Below, one piece after another: positions 1 to 8,518 of a stretch of 64,000 bases of DNA. The notes beneath the pieces are model-generated. The model made no database searches. It saw nothing but the letters and a program-made list of their open reading frames with translations, and was not told the origin of the DNA. Source of the DNA: Phycisphaerae bacterium RAS1. Its GTDB lineage: Bacteria > Planctomycetota > Phycisphaerae > UBA1845 > Fen-1342. How positions within the stretch are numbered: the stretch's first letter is position 1; each line of letters begins with the position of its first letter. The stretch spans positions 736,942 to 800,941 of the forward strand of contig SMLU01000002.1 in the NCBI GenBank assembly GCA_007859745.1. Reading direction: 5' to 3'. Position numbers and translations under genes: made by a program.

Positions 1-238
1 GTTCCTTGGGGATGATGGCGCGGTCGGTGAGCAGCGCCTCGGCCCGCCGTCGCGCCGTCTGCGAGCCGTCCACCGCCAGCGACGCCAGCCTCTCGGCAAA
101 GCCGCGGACTTCCTTGGCCTTGGGGAGCGTCGTGCGGATTTCGCCGTGCTCGATCAGGCTCTGAACGAGATTACGCCGCAGGGCCAAACGGTGTGCCCCG
201 GTGCGGTGGAGTTTTCTGCCAGCTACGCGGTGACGCAT
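1..238 (-). CDS. rplQ: 50S ribosomal protein L17 (partial, cut by window edge)
   Basis: The first 79 codons of L17 are present, from the ATG at 238 to the window edge. The translation begins MRHRVAGRKLHRTGAHRLAL and contains SLIEHGEIRTTLPKAKEVR, both typical of the L17 N-terminus. L17 lies near the exit tunnel of the large subunit. It is the last gene of the alpha operon here, downstream of rpoA on the same strand, separated from it by a family-A inverted repeat. The C-terminal part lies outside the window. Confidence 0.95.
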   Translation of the reverse strand, partial: MRHRVAGRKLHRTGAHRLALRRNLVQSLIEHGEIRTTLPKAKEVRGFAERLASLAVDGSQTARRRAEALLTDRAIIPKE

Positions 239-273
239 AATTCAACCTTCCAAGCGGGCAACGTGCGTCTTAT

Positions 274-341
274 CCGAGCCGCGACCGTACGGGAGCGGAA
301 GCTCGGCCGCCGAGAACCGCTCCCTTACGGTCGCGGCTCGG
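274..341. repeat. Family A inverted repeat (rpoA-rplQ spacer)
   Basis: Two arms, CCGAGCCGCGACCGTACGGG-AGCGG (274-298) and its near-perfect reverse complement (317-341), flank an 18-nt loop. The same sequence recurs at about 48,374-48,610 and 52,366-52,431, with a half copy near 18,150-18,173. In RNA it would form a long stem between the rpoA and rplQ reading frames. Confidence 0.85.
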
Positions 342-381
342 ATCGGATCGGAAAGGCAGCGCCCATCGTCATTAGGCCACA

Positions 382-1398
382 CTAGTTCGCCGACGCCTCG
401 ACGCCGACCTTGGCCAGCGCGCTCAGGTCCATTCCCAGGCCCAGCCCCCAGTCCGACAGCTTCCGCTTGACCTCCATCAGCGAGGTCTTGCCGAAGCTGC
501 GAAGCTGGAGCAGGTCGTCCTGCGTGCGGCGAACCAGCTCGCCGACCGTGCCGATCTTGGCCGCTTCAAGGCAGTTGTTCGCCCGCACCGACAGCTCCAG
601 ATCGGCGATCGGCCGATCCAGCTTGGCGCGCATCTCGTCGTCCATCGCGGCCGCCGCGACTTCCAAGCGGCCCGACGAAGCCGCCGACGCGGCGCCCATC
701 TCGTGGTAATTGACGAACGGGTTCAGGTGCTTGCGGAGAATCTTGGCCGCTTCGACCAGCGCGTCCTCGGGCATGACGGTGCCCTTGGTCCAGACCTCCA
801 GCACCAGCCGGTCGTAATTGGTTTTCTGGCCGACGCGGGTGTCCTCGGTGCGATAGCGGACGCGCGTCACCGGAGAGTACAGCGCATCGACCGAGATCAC
901 GCCGATTTCCTGCTCTTCGGGCATCTCCGCCGCCGGCACGTAGCCGCGGCCGCGCTGCGCGGTGAGCTCGCACGAGAACGGGACGTCGTCGGTCAGCGTC
1001 GCGATGTGCTGTTCCGGGTTGTAGACCGCGATGCCGGTCTCGATCTCGAAATCGCCGGCCGTGATCACGCCCTTGCTGCGGCGCTCGATGCGCATCTTTC
1101 GCGGCGTGTCGGCGTCGACGTTTACGACGATCGACTTGATGTTCAGAATGATGTCGGTCACGTCTTCCAGCACGCCCGGCAGCGAGCAGAACTCATGATC
1201 CGCGCCGGCGAGGCGGGCGCTGACGATCGCCGAGCCTTCCAGGCTGGACAGCAGGATGCGCCGCAGGCTGTTGCCCACGGTCGTACCGAAGCCGCGCTCG
1301 AACGGCTCGATGTGGAACAGCCCGTACTTGTCGGTGCTGGCTGATTCGTCGCGGATGACCTGCGTGGGGAGTTCGAGGCCGCGCCATTGAATCCGCAT
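382..1398 (-). CDS. rpoA: DNA-directed RNA polymerase subunit alpha
   Basis: RpoA dimerises to nucleate core RNA polymerase and contacts upstream promoter DNA and activators. The 338-residue protein has the N-terminal assembly domain with the conserved VGNSLRRILLSS motif (about residues 40-52) and a C-terminal helix-hairpin domain with IADLELSVRANNCLEAAKIG (about 262-282). The frame is open 31 codons further upstream (a serine-rich stretch), but the ATG at 1398 gives the normal start MRIQWRGLELP and has GGGAGG about 10 nt upstream, so it is preferred. It follows rpsD in the operon. Confidence 0.97.
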   Translation of the reverse strand: MRIQWRGLELPTQVIRDESASTDKYGLFHIEPFERGFGTTVGNSLRRILLSSLEGSAIVSARLAGADHEFCSLPGVLEDVTDIILNIKSIVVNVDADTPRKMRIERRSKGVITAGDFEIETGIAVYNPEQHIATLTDDVPFSCELTAQRGRGYVPAAEMPEEQEIGVISVDALYSPVTRVRYRTEDTRVGQKTNYDRLVLEVWTKGTVMPEDALVEAAKILRKHLNPFVNYHEMGAASAASSGRLEVAAAAMDDEMRAKLDRPIADLELSVRANNCLEAAKIGTVGELVRRTQDDLLQLRSFGKTSLMEVKRKLSDWGLGLGMDLSALAKVGVEASAN

Positions 1399-1453
1399 GT
1401 CTATGAAGCCTCCCGAAATCGGGGCCGCTGATCTGAACCTGACCACCACAGCA

Positions 1454-2086
1454 TCATCGCGAGGCGAACTCGACGATGAGCTGCTCTTCAACCGGAATCA
1501 CCACGTCTTCACGCGCCGGAAGCGCCACGACCACCGCCGACGGCTTCTTGGCGTCCACCTGCAGCCAGGACTGCGGCTGCCGCGGACCTTCCTCGCCGAT
1601 CTGCCGGCGGATGTACTCGAGCGACTTCTCGCGGTTGCGCACGCCGATCGCGTCGCCAACCTTCACCAGGAAGCCGGCCCGGTCCACCTTTTTGCCGTTG
1701 ACGAGAATGTGACCGTGGCAGATCGCCAGGCGGGCGGCCTTGCGCGATTGCGCCAGCCCCGCCTTGAACACGGCGTTGTCCAGCCGCCGCTCCAGAAGCT
1801 GAAGCAGGGCCTGCCCCGTGTTGTCCTTCGAGCGCTCCGCCAGCGCGAAAACGCGGCGGAACTGCTTCTCCATCACACCGTAGTAGCGCTTGACCTTCTG
1901 TTTCTCGCGCAGGCGCTTGCCGTATTCGGACGTCTTGCCGCGGCGCCACATGTGCATGCCGGGCGGGTTGTTCTTGAACTCGCGCTCGATCGGGCACTTG
2001 GCCGTCTCGCAGCGCACCGCCTTGAGCATCAGCTTGATGCTCTCACGACGGCAGAAGCGGCAGACCGGGGGCGTCAATCGGGCCAT
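1454..2086 (-). CDS. rpsD: 30S ribosomal protein S4 (zinc-binding C+ form)
   Basis: S4 is a primary 16S rRNA binder that starts 30S body assembly. The 210-residue protein keeps the N-terminal four-cysteine motif (C9, C12, C26, C31: VCRFCRR and CETAKC), so it is the zinc-binding C+ paralogue type. The S4 RNA-binding domain follows (RRLDNAVFKAG, HGHILVNGKKV). It starts three bases downstream of the rpsK stop. S4 is often the feedback repressor of this operon elsewhere; no operator was identified here. Confidence 0.97.
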   Translation of the reverse strand: MARLTPPVCRFCRRESIKLMLKAVRCETAKCPIEREFKNNPPGMHMWRRGKTSEYGKRLREKQKVKRYYGVMEKQFRRVFALAERSKDNTGQALLQLLERRLDNAVFKAGLAQSRKAARLAICHGHILVNGKKVDRAGFLVKVGDAIGVRNREKSLEYIRRQIGEEGPRQPQSWLQVDAKKPSAVVVALPAREDVVIPVEEQLIVEFASR

Positions 2087-2088
2087 GG

Positions 2089-2493
2089 CTACACTCTCCG
2101 CTTCTTGCGCGGCCGGCAGCCGTTGTGCGGCAGCGGCGTGACGTCTTCAATGGACTGGATGCGAAGGCCAGCGGCCTGCAGGGCGGTGATGGCCGATTCG
2201 CGGCCGGCGCCGGGCCCTTTCACGCGCACCTCGACCTCCAGCAATCCGTGCTTCTTGGCTTCGTTCGCACAGTAGGCCGCCGCACGCGACGCCGCGAAGG
2301 GCGTACTCTTGCGGGCCCCGGTGAACTTCTTTTCGCCGCCGCCCAACGGGACCGATCCGGACGACGCCCAGGCGAGCGTGTCGCCGTTGGTGTCGGTGAT
2401 CGTAATATGGGTATTGTTGAACGTCGCCCGGATGTGGACGACGCCCTTGGCGACGTTTCGTTTCGTCTTTCGCTTGCCTGTTGCCTTGGCCAA
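2089..2493 (-). CDS. rpsK: 30S ribosomal protein S11
   Basis: S11 lies in the platform of the small subunit near the E site. The 134-residue protein contains [20 protein letters not shown], the glycine-rich [11 protein letters not shown] segment and the C-terminal [18 protein letters not shown], which together are diagnostic. It lies between rpsM and rpsD, the standard alpha-operon order. Confidence 0.98.
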   Translation of the reverse strand: MAKATGKRKTKRNVAKGVVHIRATFNNTHITITDTNGDTLAWASSGSVPLGGGEKKFTGARKSTPFAASRAAAYCANEAKKHGLLEVEVRVKGPGAGRESAITALQAAGLRIQSIEDVTPLPHNGCRPRKKRRV

Positions 2494-2532
2494 AACCGAT
2501 GCTCCCTGCCGGCGGGCCGGCGGTTGCGGAGG

Positions 2533-2916
2533 TTACCGCATTTCCTTGACGCTTTTCTTTCCGGCGACCGTCTTCTTCGGGCCCTTGCGGGTGCGCGCGT
2601 TCGTGCGGGTGCGCTGGCCGCGGACCGGCAGGCCCTTCATATGCCGAATGCCGCGGTAACAGCGGATGTCGCGCAGCCGCTGGATGTTCTGCGCCACCTG
2701 CCGCCGAAGCTGTCCCTCGACGACGTATTCATTCTCGATGATTCCGGCGATGCGGCTGACCTCGTCTTCCGAGAGCTTGCCGGCCCGCACGGCCGGATCG
2801 ATCTTGGCCTTGGCCAGGATGTCCAGCGCGTTGGAGGGCCCGACGCCGTAGATGTAGCGCAAGGCGACATCGATGCGTTTCGGACTCGGAATATCGACAC
2901 CGGCGATACGCGGCAT
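2533..2916 (-). CDS. rpsM: 30S ribosomal protein S13
   Basis: S13 forms bridge B1 between the subunits and touches the P-site tRNA. The 127-residue protein begins [19 protein letters not shown], has the helix-two-turn-helix core ([17 protein letters not shown]) and the basic tail [19 protein letters not shown]. The start ATG has GAGACGAGGC upstream. It lies just downstream of rpmJ. Confidence 0.98.
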   Translation of the reverse strand: MPRIAGVDIPSPKRIDVALRYIYGVGPSNALDILAKAKIDPAVRAGKLSEDEVSRIAGIIENEYVVEGQLRRQVAQNIQRLRDIRCYRGIRHMKGLPVRGQRTRTNARTRKGPKKTVAGKKSVKEMR

Positions 2917-2930
2917 GCCTCGTCTCCTGC

Positions 2931-3044
2931 CTAGCCCTGGCGCTGCTTATGGCGCGGGTTGGAACAAATGACGCGCACCGTGCCGCGCCGCCTGACGATC
3001 TTGCAGTTTTCGCAGATGCGTTTCACGCTGCTTCGAACCTTCAT
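2931..3044 (-). CDS. rpmJ: 50S ribosomal protein L36
   Basis: This 37-codon gene reads [20 protein letters not shown] and then [17 protein letters not shown]. The zinc ligands C11, C14, C27 and H32 are present, so this is the zinc-binding L36 form. GGAGGT lies 5 nt before the ATG. The gene sits between map and rpsM; infA, which often precedes rpmJ, is not found in the 196-base spacer to map. Confidence 0.97.
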   Translation of the reverse strand: MKVRSSVKRICENCKIVRRRGTVRVICSNPRHKQRQG

Positions 3045-3086
3045 CTGGCACCTCCATCGCGGCGGACCAGCCGACGCGCCGTCTTT

Positions 3087-3216
3087 CCGAACCCGTCGCG
3101 CCAAGCGACGGGTTGACGCACCCGAAGCCCACGCCGGTCCCGAACGTCAACCCGCTGCTCGGCGCGACGGGTTCGGACAGACACGCCGTCGGACACGGAG
3201 GTCCGACGCTACCGGC
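3087..3216. repeat. Family B inverted repeat followed by a family D half element (map-rpmJ spacer)
   Basis: Arms CCGAACCCGTCGCGCCAAGC (from 3087) and the matching GCGCGACGGGTTCGGA (to 3177) are inverted around about 30 nt. Immediately after comes GCCGTCGGACACGGAGGTCC (3186 on), the sequence that forms family D elsewhere in the window. The spacer carries nothing else recognisable. Confidence 0.8.
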
Positions 3217-3240
3217 GACCGGCCGTCCATCAGGACGGAG

Positions 3241-4035
3241 CTATCGCCCGTCCGTCAGAACATCCACTCCATCGTCCGTGACCGCCACCGTGTGCTCATA
3301 ATGAGCCGCCCACGAGCGGTCCTTCGTGATCACGGTCCACTTGCTGCTGTCGCGGTACTCCACGTCCGGACGGCCGACCGTCACCATCGGCTCGACCGCC
3401 AGCGTCATTCCGCGCAGCAGTTCAAAATCTCCGCCGCGCTGCTCGCGGTCATAATAATTCGGCACCTTCGGCTCTTCGTGCATCTCGCGACCGATGCCGT
3501 GGCCGACGAACTCGCGCACCACGCCGAAGCCCGCGTCTTCAACGACGCGCTGCATCATCTTCGCGATGCGGCTCCAGCGCTGATGCGGCTTGATCTCGCG
3601 CAACGCGATGTCCAGAGCGTCCTGCGTCACGTTCAAGAGCCGCTGCACCTTCGGGCTGACCGCCCCGACCGCATAGGTCCGGGCCGAGTCGCCGCAGTAA
3701 CCGCGAAGCTGCACGCCGCAGTCAATGCTGATGATGTCGCCCTCGCGAAAGGGCCGCGCATCCGGAATCCCGTGCACAATCTCCTCGTTCCGGCTGGCGC
3801 AGATGCTGGCCGGAAACGGGAAACGGGCCTGCGGGTTGCGCACGCCCAGAAAGAGCGCCTTGGCGCCCGCGTCCTGAATCATCTGCTCGACGCGCGTGTT
3901 CAGCTCGGCCGTCGTCGCGCCGGGCTTCACCAGCGTCCCGACCGCGTCCAGCACCTGCTTCACCAGCCGCCCGGCGGCGCGCATCAGCTCAATCTCTCGC
4001 GGCGACTTGATGACGATCTTGTTCGACGCGAGCAT
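3241..4035 (-). CDS. map: Methionine aminopeptidase type I
   Basis: Map removes the initiator methionine from nascent proteins using a dinuclear metal site. The 264-residue protein has the pita-bread motifs: IVHGIPDARP (conserved His), ISIDCGVQLRGYCGDSART (two Asp ligands), FVGHGIGREMHEEP (His ligand) and LAVEPMVTVG (Glu ligand). The ATG at 4035 overlaps the adk stop as TGATG, which fixes the start; the frame is open upstream only as a shadow of adk. The adk-map pairing is the usual spc-operon order. Confidence 0.96.
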   Translation of the reverse strand: MLASNKIVIKSPREIELMRAAGRLVKQVLDAVGTLVKPGATTAELNTRVEQMIQDAGAKALFLGVRNPQARFPFPASICASRNEEIVHGIPDARPFREGDIISIDCGVQLRGYCGDSARTYAVGAVSPKVQRLLNVTQDALDIALREIKPHQRWSRIAKMMQRVVEDAGFGVVREFVGHGIGREMHEEPKVPNYYDREQRGGDFELLRGMTLAVEPMVTVGRPDVEYRDSSKWTVITKDRSWAAHYEHTVAVTDDGVDVLTDGR

Positions 4036-4706
4036 CAGCTTCCTCTGGTCAGCGCGCCGAGAATCGCCGTCACCGCCGCCTCCACCTGCTCCGCCGGCGG
4101 CGCCGCGTCCACCACGTGCAACATGCCGCGGGCGCTGAAATAGCCAATCAGCGGCGCCGTCTGCGACCGATACGTCGCCAGTCGCGTGGCGATCACCTCT
4201 TCGCGGTCGTCGGCGCGCTGCGACACCTCTCCGCCGCAACGGTCGCACACGCCCTCCCGCCGCGGTCGCAAGAGCCGCGTATTATACGTCGCCTGGCACT
4301 TGCTGCAAACGCGCCGGCTGGAGATCCGCCGGATGATCTCCGCGTCCTCCAGCCGGAAGTCCAGCACGCCGTCCAGGTCGAGTTGCTGCTGGTGCAAGCC
4401 ACGCATCAGGGCTTCGGCCTGCGGGACCGTCCGCGGGAAGCCGTCCAGCACCCATCCCGGGGCGGTCGACGAGGCCCGCGCCAACGCCGCCAGCATGATG
4501 CCGATCACGACCTCGTCCGGCACGAGCAGCCCGGATGACACGTACTGCTCGGCCTTGTGGCCGATGGGCGTGCCGAGCTTGATCTCGCTGCGGAGCACGT
4601 CGCCGCTGGAGAGCGCCGCGAGGCCCTCGCGAGCGGCCAGGCGCTGCGCCTGCGTGCCCTTCCCCGTCCCCGGCGCACCCATGAAGATGAGCCGGTAGCC
4701 GGGCAT
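4035..4706 (-). CDS. adk: Adenylate kinase (zinc LID type)
   Basis: Adenylate kinase interconverts AMP and ATP with two ADP in the cytosol. The 223-residue protein has the P-loop GAPGTGKGTQ (residues 10-19), the AMP-binding SSGDVLR and the DGFPRT motif. The long LID contains two cysteine pairs (CSKC and CDRC), so a structural zinc is likely. It starts one base from the secY stop and overlaps map. Confidence 0.97.
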   Translation of the reverse strand: MPGYRLIFMGAPGTGKGTQAQRLAAREGLAALSSGDVLRSEIKLGTPIGHKAEQYVSSGLLVPDEVVIGIMLAALARASSTAPGWVLDGFPRTVPQAEALMRGLHQQQLDLDGVLDFRLEDAEIIRRISSRRVCSKCQATYNTRLLRPRREGVCDRCGGEVSQRADDREEVIATRLATYRSQTAPLIGYFSARGMLHVVDAAPPAEQVEAAVTAILGALTRGS

Positions 4707-4707
4707 G

Positions 4708-6078
4708 CTAGTACTGCCGACCCTTGATGCGCGGGCCCGAGCCGCCGGTGTCGCCGCCCAGGAAACCCTGGTAGTTGCGCATCACGAGATTCGCTTCAAG
4801 TCGCTGAATCAGATCGAGCGCCACGCTCACCACGATCAGCAGGCCGGTTCCGCCCAGGAACGCCGATACGCGGTAGGGAATCGCCATGTAGACTGCGACG
4901 ACGGACGGAATCACCGCGATGATCGCCAGGAAGCCGGCGCCGACGTAGGTGATGCGGTTCATCACCGCCTCCAGATAATCCGCCGTCCGCTTGCCGGGGC
5001 GCAGACCGGGAATGAAGCTGCCCGAATCGCGCAACTGGTTGGCCAACTCCTTCGGCTGGAACTGCACCGACGTCCAGAAGTAGGAGAAGAAGTACACCAT
5101 CGCGATGTAGGTCATCTCGTACAGGAATTCGCCGGGGTGGAACGAGTTGTCCAGAAAGCTCCAGAAGCGCCCCGGCCACAGGCCGGTGCGGTTCAGCCCG
5201 CCGAAAATCACGCTGGGAAACAGCAGGAACGAGCTGGCGAAGATGATCGGCATCACGCCGCCGTGATTGACGCGCAGCGGCAGGTAGTGCCGGGCGCCGC
5301 CCACCACGCGGCGGCCGCGAAGCTGCTTGGCCTGCTGGATCGGAATCCGCCGCTGGGCCTGCGTTATGAGAATCGCTCCCGCAACCACGGCCACGAATGA
5401 GATCACCATGAAGATGACCTTTTCGGCGTCCATCGCTCCGCCGCGCGTGGTCAGGCCGACGTAGACTTCGATAAAGACGGTCGGCAGGCGCGAGACGATG
5501 CCCGCCATGATGATGAGACTGATGCCGTTGCCGATGCCGTATTCGTCGATCTGCTCGCCGATCCACATCAAGAGCAGCGTGCCGGTCATCAAGGCAAACA
5601 CGCCAATGGTCCAGAATGCAAAGGTGCCGGCGAACTCCGGATGAACCAGCCCGCCGCCGTTCAGGTATCGAATCCAGAAGACCGCCTGGATGAACGTGAG
5701 CGCCACGGTCGAGTAACGAGTGTACTCCATGATCTTGCGCCGGCCGCTCTCGCCTTCTTTTTGGAGCTTTTCGAGGGCGGGCACAACCGTGACGAGCAAC
5801 TGAAAGATGATCGAGGCGGTGATATAGGGCATGATGCCCAGGCCGAACATGGTGCTCTGGCCCAGGTCTCCGCCGGTGAACATGGCGAAGAGATCTGCCA
5901 TCTGCTGCGTGGCGCCGCCGCCCCCACCGCTCTTGAAGTGACGCGACAGCCGGTCCTGGTCGATGCCGGGGAGCGGGACGTAAAAGCCGATGCGGTAGAC
6001 TGAGAGCATCAGCAGCGTGAAAAGAACTTTCCTCCGCAGCTCAGGAATGCGGAAGACATTCACGAACGCTTTCAGCAT
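4708..6078 (-). CDS. secY: Preprotein translocase subunit SecY
   Basis: SecY forms the central channel of the SecYEG translocon in the inner membrane. The 456-residue protein shows about ten hydrophobic segments and conserved family stretches such as GIMPYITASIIFQLL, EYGIGNGISLIIMAGI and VNHGGVMPIIFASSFL. The N-terminus MLKAFVNVFRIPELRRKVLF is typical. The plug-region loop after TM1 has an unusual Gly-rich stretch (KSGGGGGATQQ). It is followed directly by adk; a family C repeat separates it from rplO. Confidence 0.97.
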   Translation of the reverse strand: MLKAFVNVFRIPELRRKVLFTLLMLSVYRIGFYVPLPGIDQDRLSRHFKSGGGGGATQQMADLFAMFTGGDLGQSTMFGLGIMPYITASIIFQLLVTVVPALEKLQKEGESGRRKIMEYTRYSTVALTFIQAVFWIRYLNGGGLVHPEFAGTFAFWTIGVFALMTGTLLLMWIGEQIDEYGIGNGISLIIMAGIVSRLPTVFIEVYVGLTTRGGAMDAEKVIFMVISFVAVVAGAILITQAQRRIPIQQAKQLRGRRVVGGARHYLPLRVNHGGVMPIIFASSFLLFPSVIFGGLNRTGLWPGRFWSFLDNSFHPGEFLYEMTYIAMVYFFSYFWTSVQFQPKELANQLRDSGSFIPGLRPGKRTADYLEAVMNRITYVGAGFLAIIAVIPSVVAVYMAIPYRVSAFLGGTGLLIVVSVALDLIQRLEANLVMRNYQGFLGGDTGGSGPRIKGRQY

Positions 6079-6110
6079 ATTCGTCTACCTTCAAACCGGC
6101 CGCATCCGAC

Positions 6111-6235
6111 GGGGAGCATCGGCGTCCCGCCGGTGCGTATCCCAGCCCGACCCGCCGAATCGATGTCGCCGTGCAGCTCGCGGGGCGAACGGGCGAGTGC
6201 GTTGGGACGCACCGGCGAGACGCCGATGCTCCCCG
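6111..6235. repeat. Family C inverted repeat (rplO-secY spacer)
   Basis: GGGGAGCATCGGCGTCCCGC (6111 on) is mirrored by GCGAGACGCCGATGCTCCCC ending at 6234. The same arms occur at 13,010-13,089 and 31,186-31,237. It occupies most of the 167-base spacer between two operon genes. Confidence 0.85.
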
Positions 6236-6245
6236 GAGACGGTTT

Positions 6246-6761
6246 TCAGGCCGGCTTCTTCGCCGGACCGGCGTTCTTGGCGGTGTTTCGCTTGGCCTTC
6301 CAGCTCTCCGCCGGATCGGCTTGCTCGATAATCTTCACTGAGCCGCCGGCCTTCTCAATCGCCGCCTTCGCCGCGGCGCTGAACGCATGCGCCTCGACCG
6401 AGAGTTTCTTTTTCAACTCGCCGCCGCCCAGCACCTTGACCAGCTCATCTTTCTTGAGATGCAGCGCCGTCCGCAGGTTGGCCAGCGAGACCGAGCCGGA
6501 GCAATTCGCATCCAGCCAACCGATGTTCACCGGCGCGTACTCGCGCCGGAAATTCACGTTCGAAAAGCCGCGCTTCGCCAGACGCCGGAACATCGGCATC
6601 TGGCCGCCTTCGTAGATCGGGTTGCGGCTGTAGCCGCTGCGGGACTGGGCGCCCTTGTTTCCGCGGCCGGCTTGGCGGCCCATGCCGCTGCTTTCGCCGC
6701 GGCCGACGCGCTTTCGCCGCGGGTGGCGCCCGGCGGCCTTGGTAACGTCATGCGTCATCAT
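6246..6761 (-). CDS. rplO: 50S ribosomal protein L15
   Basis: L15 is a late-assembly protein of the large subunit. The 171-residue protein has the basic glycine-rich N-terminus RKRVGRGESSGMGRQAGRG and the L15 core (YEGGQMPMFRRLAKRGF). The C-terminus extends about 25 residues beyond the usual end with an Ala/Lys-rich tail (RNTAKNAGPAKKPA). Two ATGs lie in tandem at 6761 and 6758; GGAG lies nine bases before the first. It begins 19 bases after rpsE, leaving no room for rpmD, which normally lies between them. Confidence 0.96.
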   Translation of the reverse strand: MMTHDVTKAAGRHPRRKRVGRGESSGMGRQAGRGNKGAQSRSGYSRNPIYEGGQMPMFRRLAKRGFSNVNFRREYAPVNIGWLDANCSGSVSLANLRTALHLKKDELVKVLGGGELKKKLSVEAHAFSAAAKAAIEKAGGSVKIIEQADPAESWKAKRNTAKNAGPAKKPA

Positions 6762-6780
6762 GCGGAAAATCTCCGTCGGC

Positions 6781-7350
6781 TCAGGCGCCGGCCGGGGCAG
6801 CGGCCTCGGCGGACTCGGCCGTCTTCATCCCGGGAATCTCGATCGTCACGCCACGCAGACGCTCTACCTGCCGCCGCGTGCGAAGCCGCAGCAGGCCGTC
6901 CATCGTCGCCTTCACCAGGTTCTTGGGGCTGGTTGAGCCGTAGCACTTGGTCAGCACGTCTTTCACGCCGGCCAGCTCCAGCACCGCCCGCGGGGCGGCG
7001 CCGGCGATGACACCCGTGCCGGGGGCGGCCGGAATGATCATCACGCGGCTGGAGCCAAAGCGGCCGATGATGCGGTGCGGGACGGTCGTGCCGCGCAGAC
7101 GGACGCGGACCATCTTGCGGCGGGCCTGCTTGACGCCCTTCTCAACCGCCGGCGGGACTTCGTTGGCCTTGCCATAACCGTAACCGACGCGGCCGCGGCG
7201 GTCGCCGACCACCACCAGCGCGCCGAACGAAAAGCGCCGGCCGCCCTTGACGACGGTGGCGCAGCGATAGAGCTTGACGAGCTGGTCGTCTACCGAGCGC
7301 TCGTCGCCGCTATCACGCTGGGGCCGATTGTCTGCCGGTTTTGTCGCCAT
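6781..7350 (-). CDS. rpsE: 30S ribosomal protein S5
   Basis: S5 helps enforce decoding accuracy. The 189-residue protein has the S5 double-stranded RNA-binding domain (VVKGGRRFSFGALVVVGDRR, GYGYGKANEVPPAVEKG) and the C-terminal domain (PGTGVIAGAAPRAVLELAGV, KCYGSTSPKN). A short charged N-terminal extension (residues 1-25) precedes the core. It lies between rplR and rplO. Confidence 0.97.
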   Translation of the reverse strand: MATKPADNRPQRDSGDERSVDDQLVKLYRCATVVKGGRRFSFGALVVVGDRRGRVGYGYGKANEVPPAVEKGVKQARRKMVRVRLRGTTVPHRIIGRFGSSRVMIIPAAPGTGVIAGAAPRAVLELAGVKDVLTKCYGSTSPKNLVKATMDGLLRLRTRRQVERLRGVTIEIPGMKTAESAEAAAPAGA

Positions 7351-7366
7351 ATGCCTTTCTCTTCGC

Positions 7367-7732
7367 CTAGAGCTTCAGCCCCGCCTCGCGAGCCGCGTCG
7401 GCGAGGGCCTTGATCCGACCGTGATAGCGCTGCCCGCGGCGGTCAAACGCCACCGTCGCGATGCCCAGCCCCTTGGCCTTCTCGGCGATCGACTTGCCGA
7501 CTGCGGCGGCAGCCTTGACGTTTCCGCCGTAGCCGAGCGCCTTGATCTCCTTCTGCATGGTCGAGACCGCGCAAAGCGTCTTGCCGGCGACGTCGTCGAT
7601 GAGCTGGGCGTTGATGTTCTGGTGCGAGCGCGAGACCGCCAGGCGCGGACACTCGGCCGTACCGGAAACCTTCTTGCGCACGCGGATGATCCGCCGCGCT
7701 CGCCTTTTGTTTTTCAGTTCCTGAAGTCTCAT
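7367..7732 (-). CDS. rplR: 50S ribosomal protein L18
   Basis: L18 binds 5S rRNA in the central protuberance. The 121-residue protein shows RARRIIRVRKKVSGTAECPR, LAVSRSHQNINAQLIDD and the C-terminal VAFDRRGQRYHGRIKALADA motif. It is followed 16 bases later by rpsE and separated from rplF by a degenerate family I element. Confidence 0.97.
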   Translation of the reverse strand: MRLQELKNKRRARRIIRVRKKVSGTAECPRLAVSRSHQNINAQLIDDVAGKTLCAVSTMQKEIKALGYGGNVKAAAAVGKSIAEKAKGLGIATVAFDRRGQRYHGRIKALADAAREAGLKL

Positions 7733-7782
7733 ACCGCGACCCTCATTGACGGCAAACGCCCGGCGCCGAAAGCGGCAGGGAA

Positions 7783-7905
7783 AAAGGGACCAAGGGATAG
7801 AGGGCGCGCAGGAATTCGCGTCCCTCCGCGCCCATTATCCCCGTGTCCTTTTATCCCTTCGCTTCGCATTCTCAGTGCCTCTGTGCCTCTGTGGTTCAAT
7901 TCAGT
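7783..7905. repeat. Degenerate family I element (rplF-rplR spacer)
   Basis: The 188-base spacer contains a diverged inverted pair: AAAAAGGGACCAAGGGATAG (7783 on) against ATCCCTT (7854-7860), then GTGCCTCTGTGCCTCTGTGG-TTCAATT, the conserved right end of family I also seen at 11,640 and 47,280. The rest of the spacer shows nothing recognisable. Confidence 0.6.
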
Positions 7906-7920
7906 CATCCGAAGAAGAGC

Positions 7921-8514
7921 CTACGCTCCGCCGCCCGCGAACACCTTGCCCGCCTTGCGGCGAACCTGCTCGCCGGCGTAGCGAATGCCCTTGCCCTTGT
8001 ATGGCTCGGGCTTGCGGATCTTGCGAACCTCAGCGGCGAACTGGCCGACCATCTGCTTGTCGGCGCCGCTGACGGTCAGCTTGGCCGGCTCATTCTCGCC
8101 GCGCGCCGCCTGGGCTTCGACCGTCACGGTCAGCCCGTCCGGAATCGGAACCTGAAACTGGGCCGGCTTGCCGACGCCGCGGCCCATGAAGCCGACATTC
8201 AGAAGCAGCTTCTTGCCGTCGAGCTTGCAGGTGTAGCCGGTGCCGTAGATTTCGAGTTTGCGGGTGTAGCCTTCGGACACGCCCGTGACCATGTTGGCCA
8301 GAAGCGCCCGCGACAGGCCGTGCATCGCCCGGCTGCGCGTTTCGTCGTCGGCGCGCGAGACCACCACCTCCGCCCCGTTCACCGCGGCCGACACGCCCAG
8401 CGGCAGAACCAGCGCCAGATTGCCCTTGGGGCCGGACATCTTCACCGAGCGGCCGGAGACGTCCACCTTGACGCCTTTGGCGATCGGAACGGGTTTTTTG
8501 CCTAATCGCGACAT
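7921..8514 (-). CDS. rplF: 50S ribosomal protein L6
   Basis: L6 lies near the GTPase-associated centre. The 197-residue protein begins MSRLGKKPVPIAKGVKVDV and has two L6 repeats, ending with the signature KIRKPEPYKGKGIRYAGEQV. Its length is slightly above average because of a Gly/Ala tail. It begins four bases after the rpsH stop. Confidence 0.97.
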   Translation of the reverse strand: MSRLGKKPVPIAKGVKVDVSGRSVKMSGPKGNLALVLPLGVSAAVNGAEVVVSRADDETRSRAMHGLSRALLANMVTGVSEGYTRKLEIYGTGYTCKLDGKKLLLNVGFMGRGVGKPAQFQVPIPDGLTVTVEAQAARGENEPAKLTVSGADKQMVGQFAAEVRKIRKPEPYKGKGIRYAGEQVRRKAGKVFAGGGA

Positions 8515-8518
8515 TCAA

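Noticed and set aside
1399-1491. N-terminal serine-rich extension of RpoA (31 codons)
   Set aside because: The internal ATG gives the conserved start and has GGGAGG upstream; the extension has no family counterpart that I know of.
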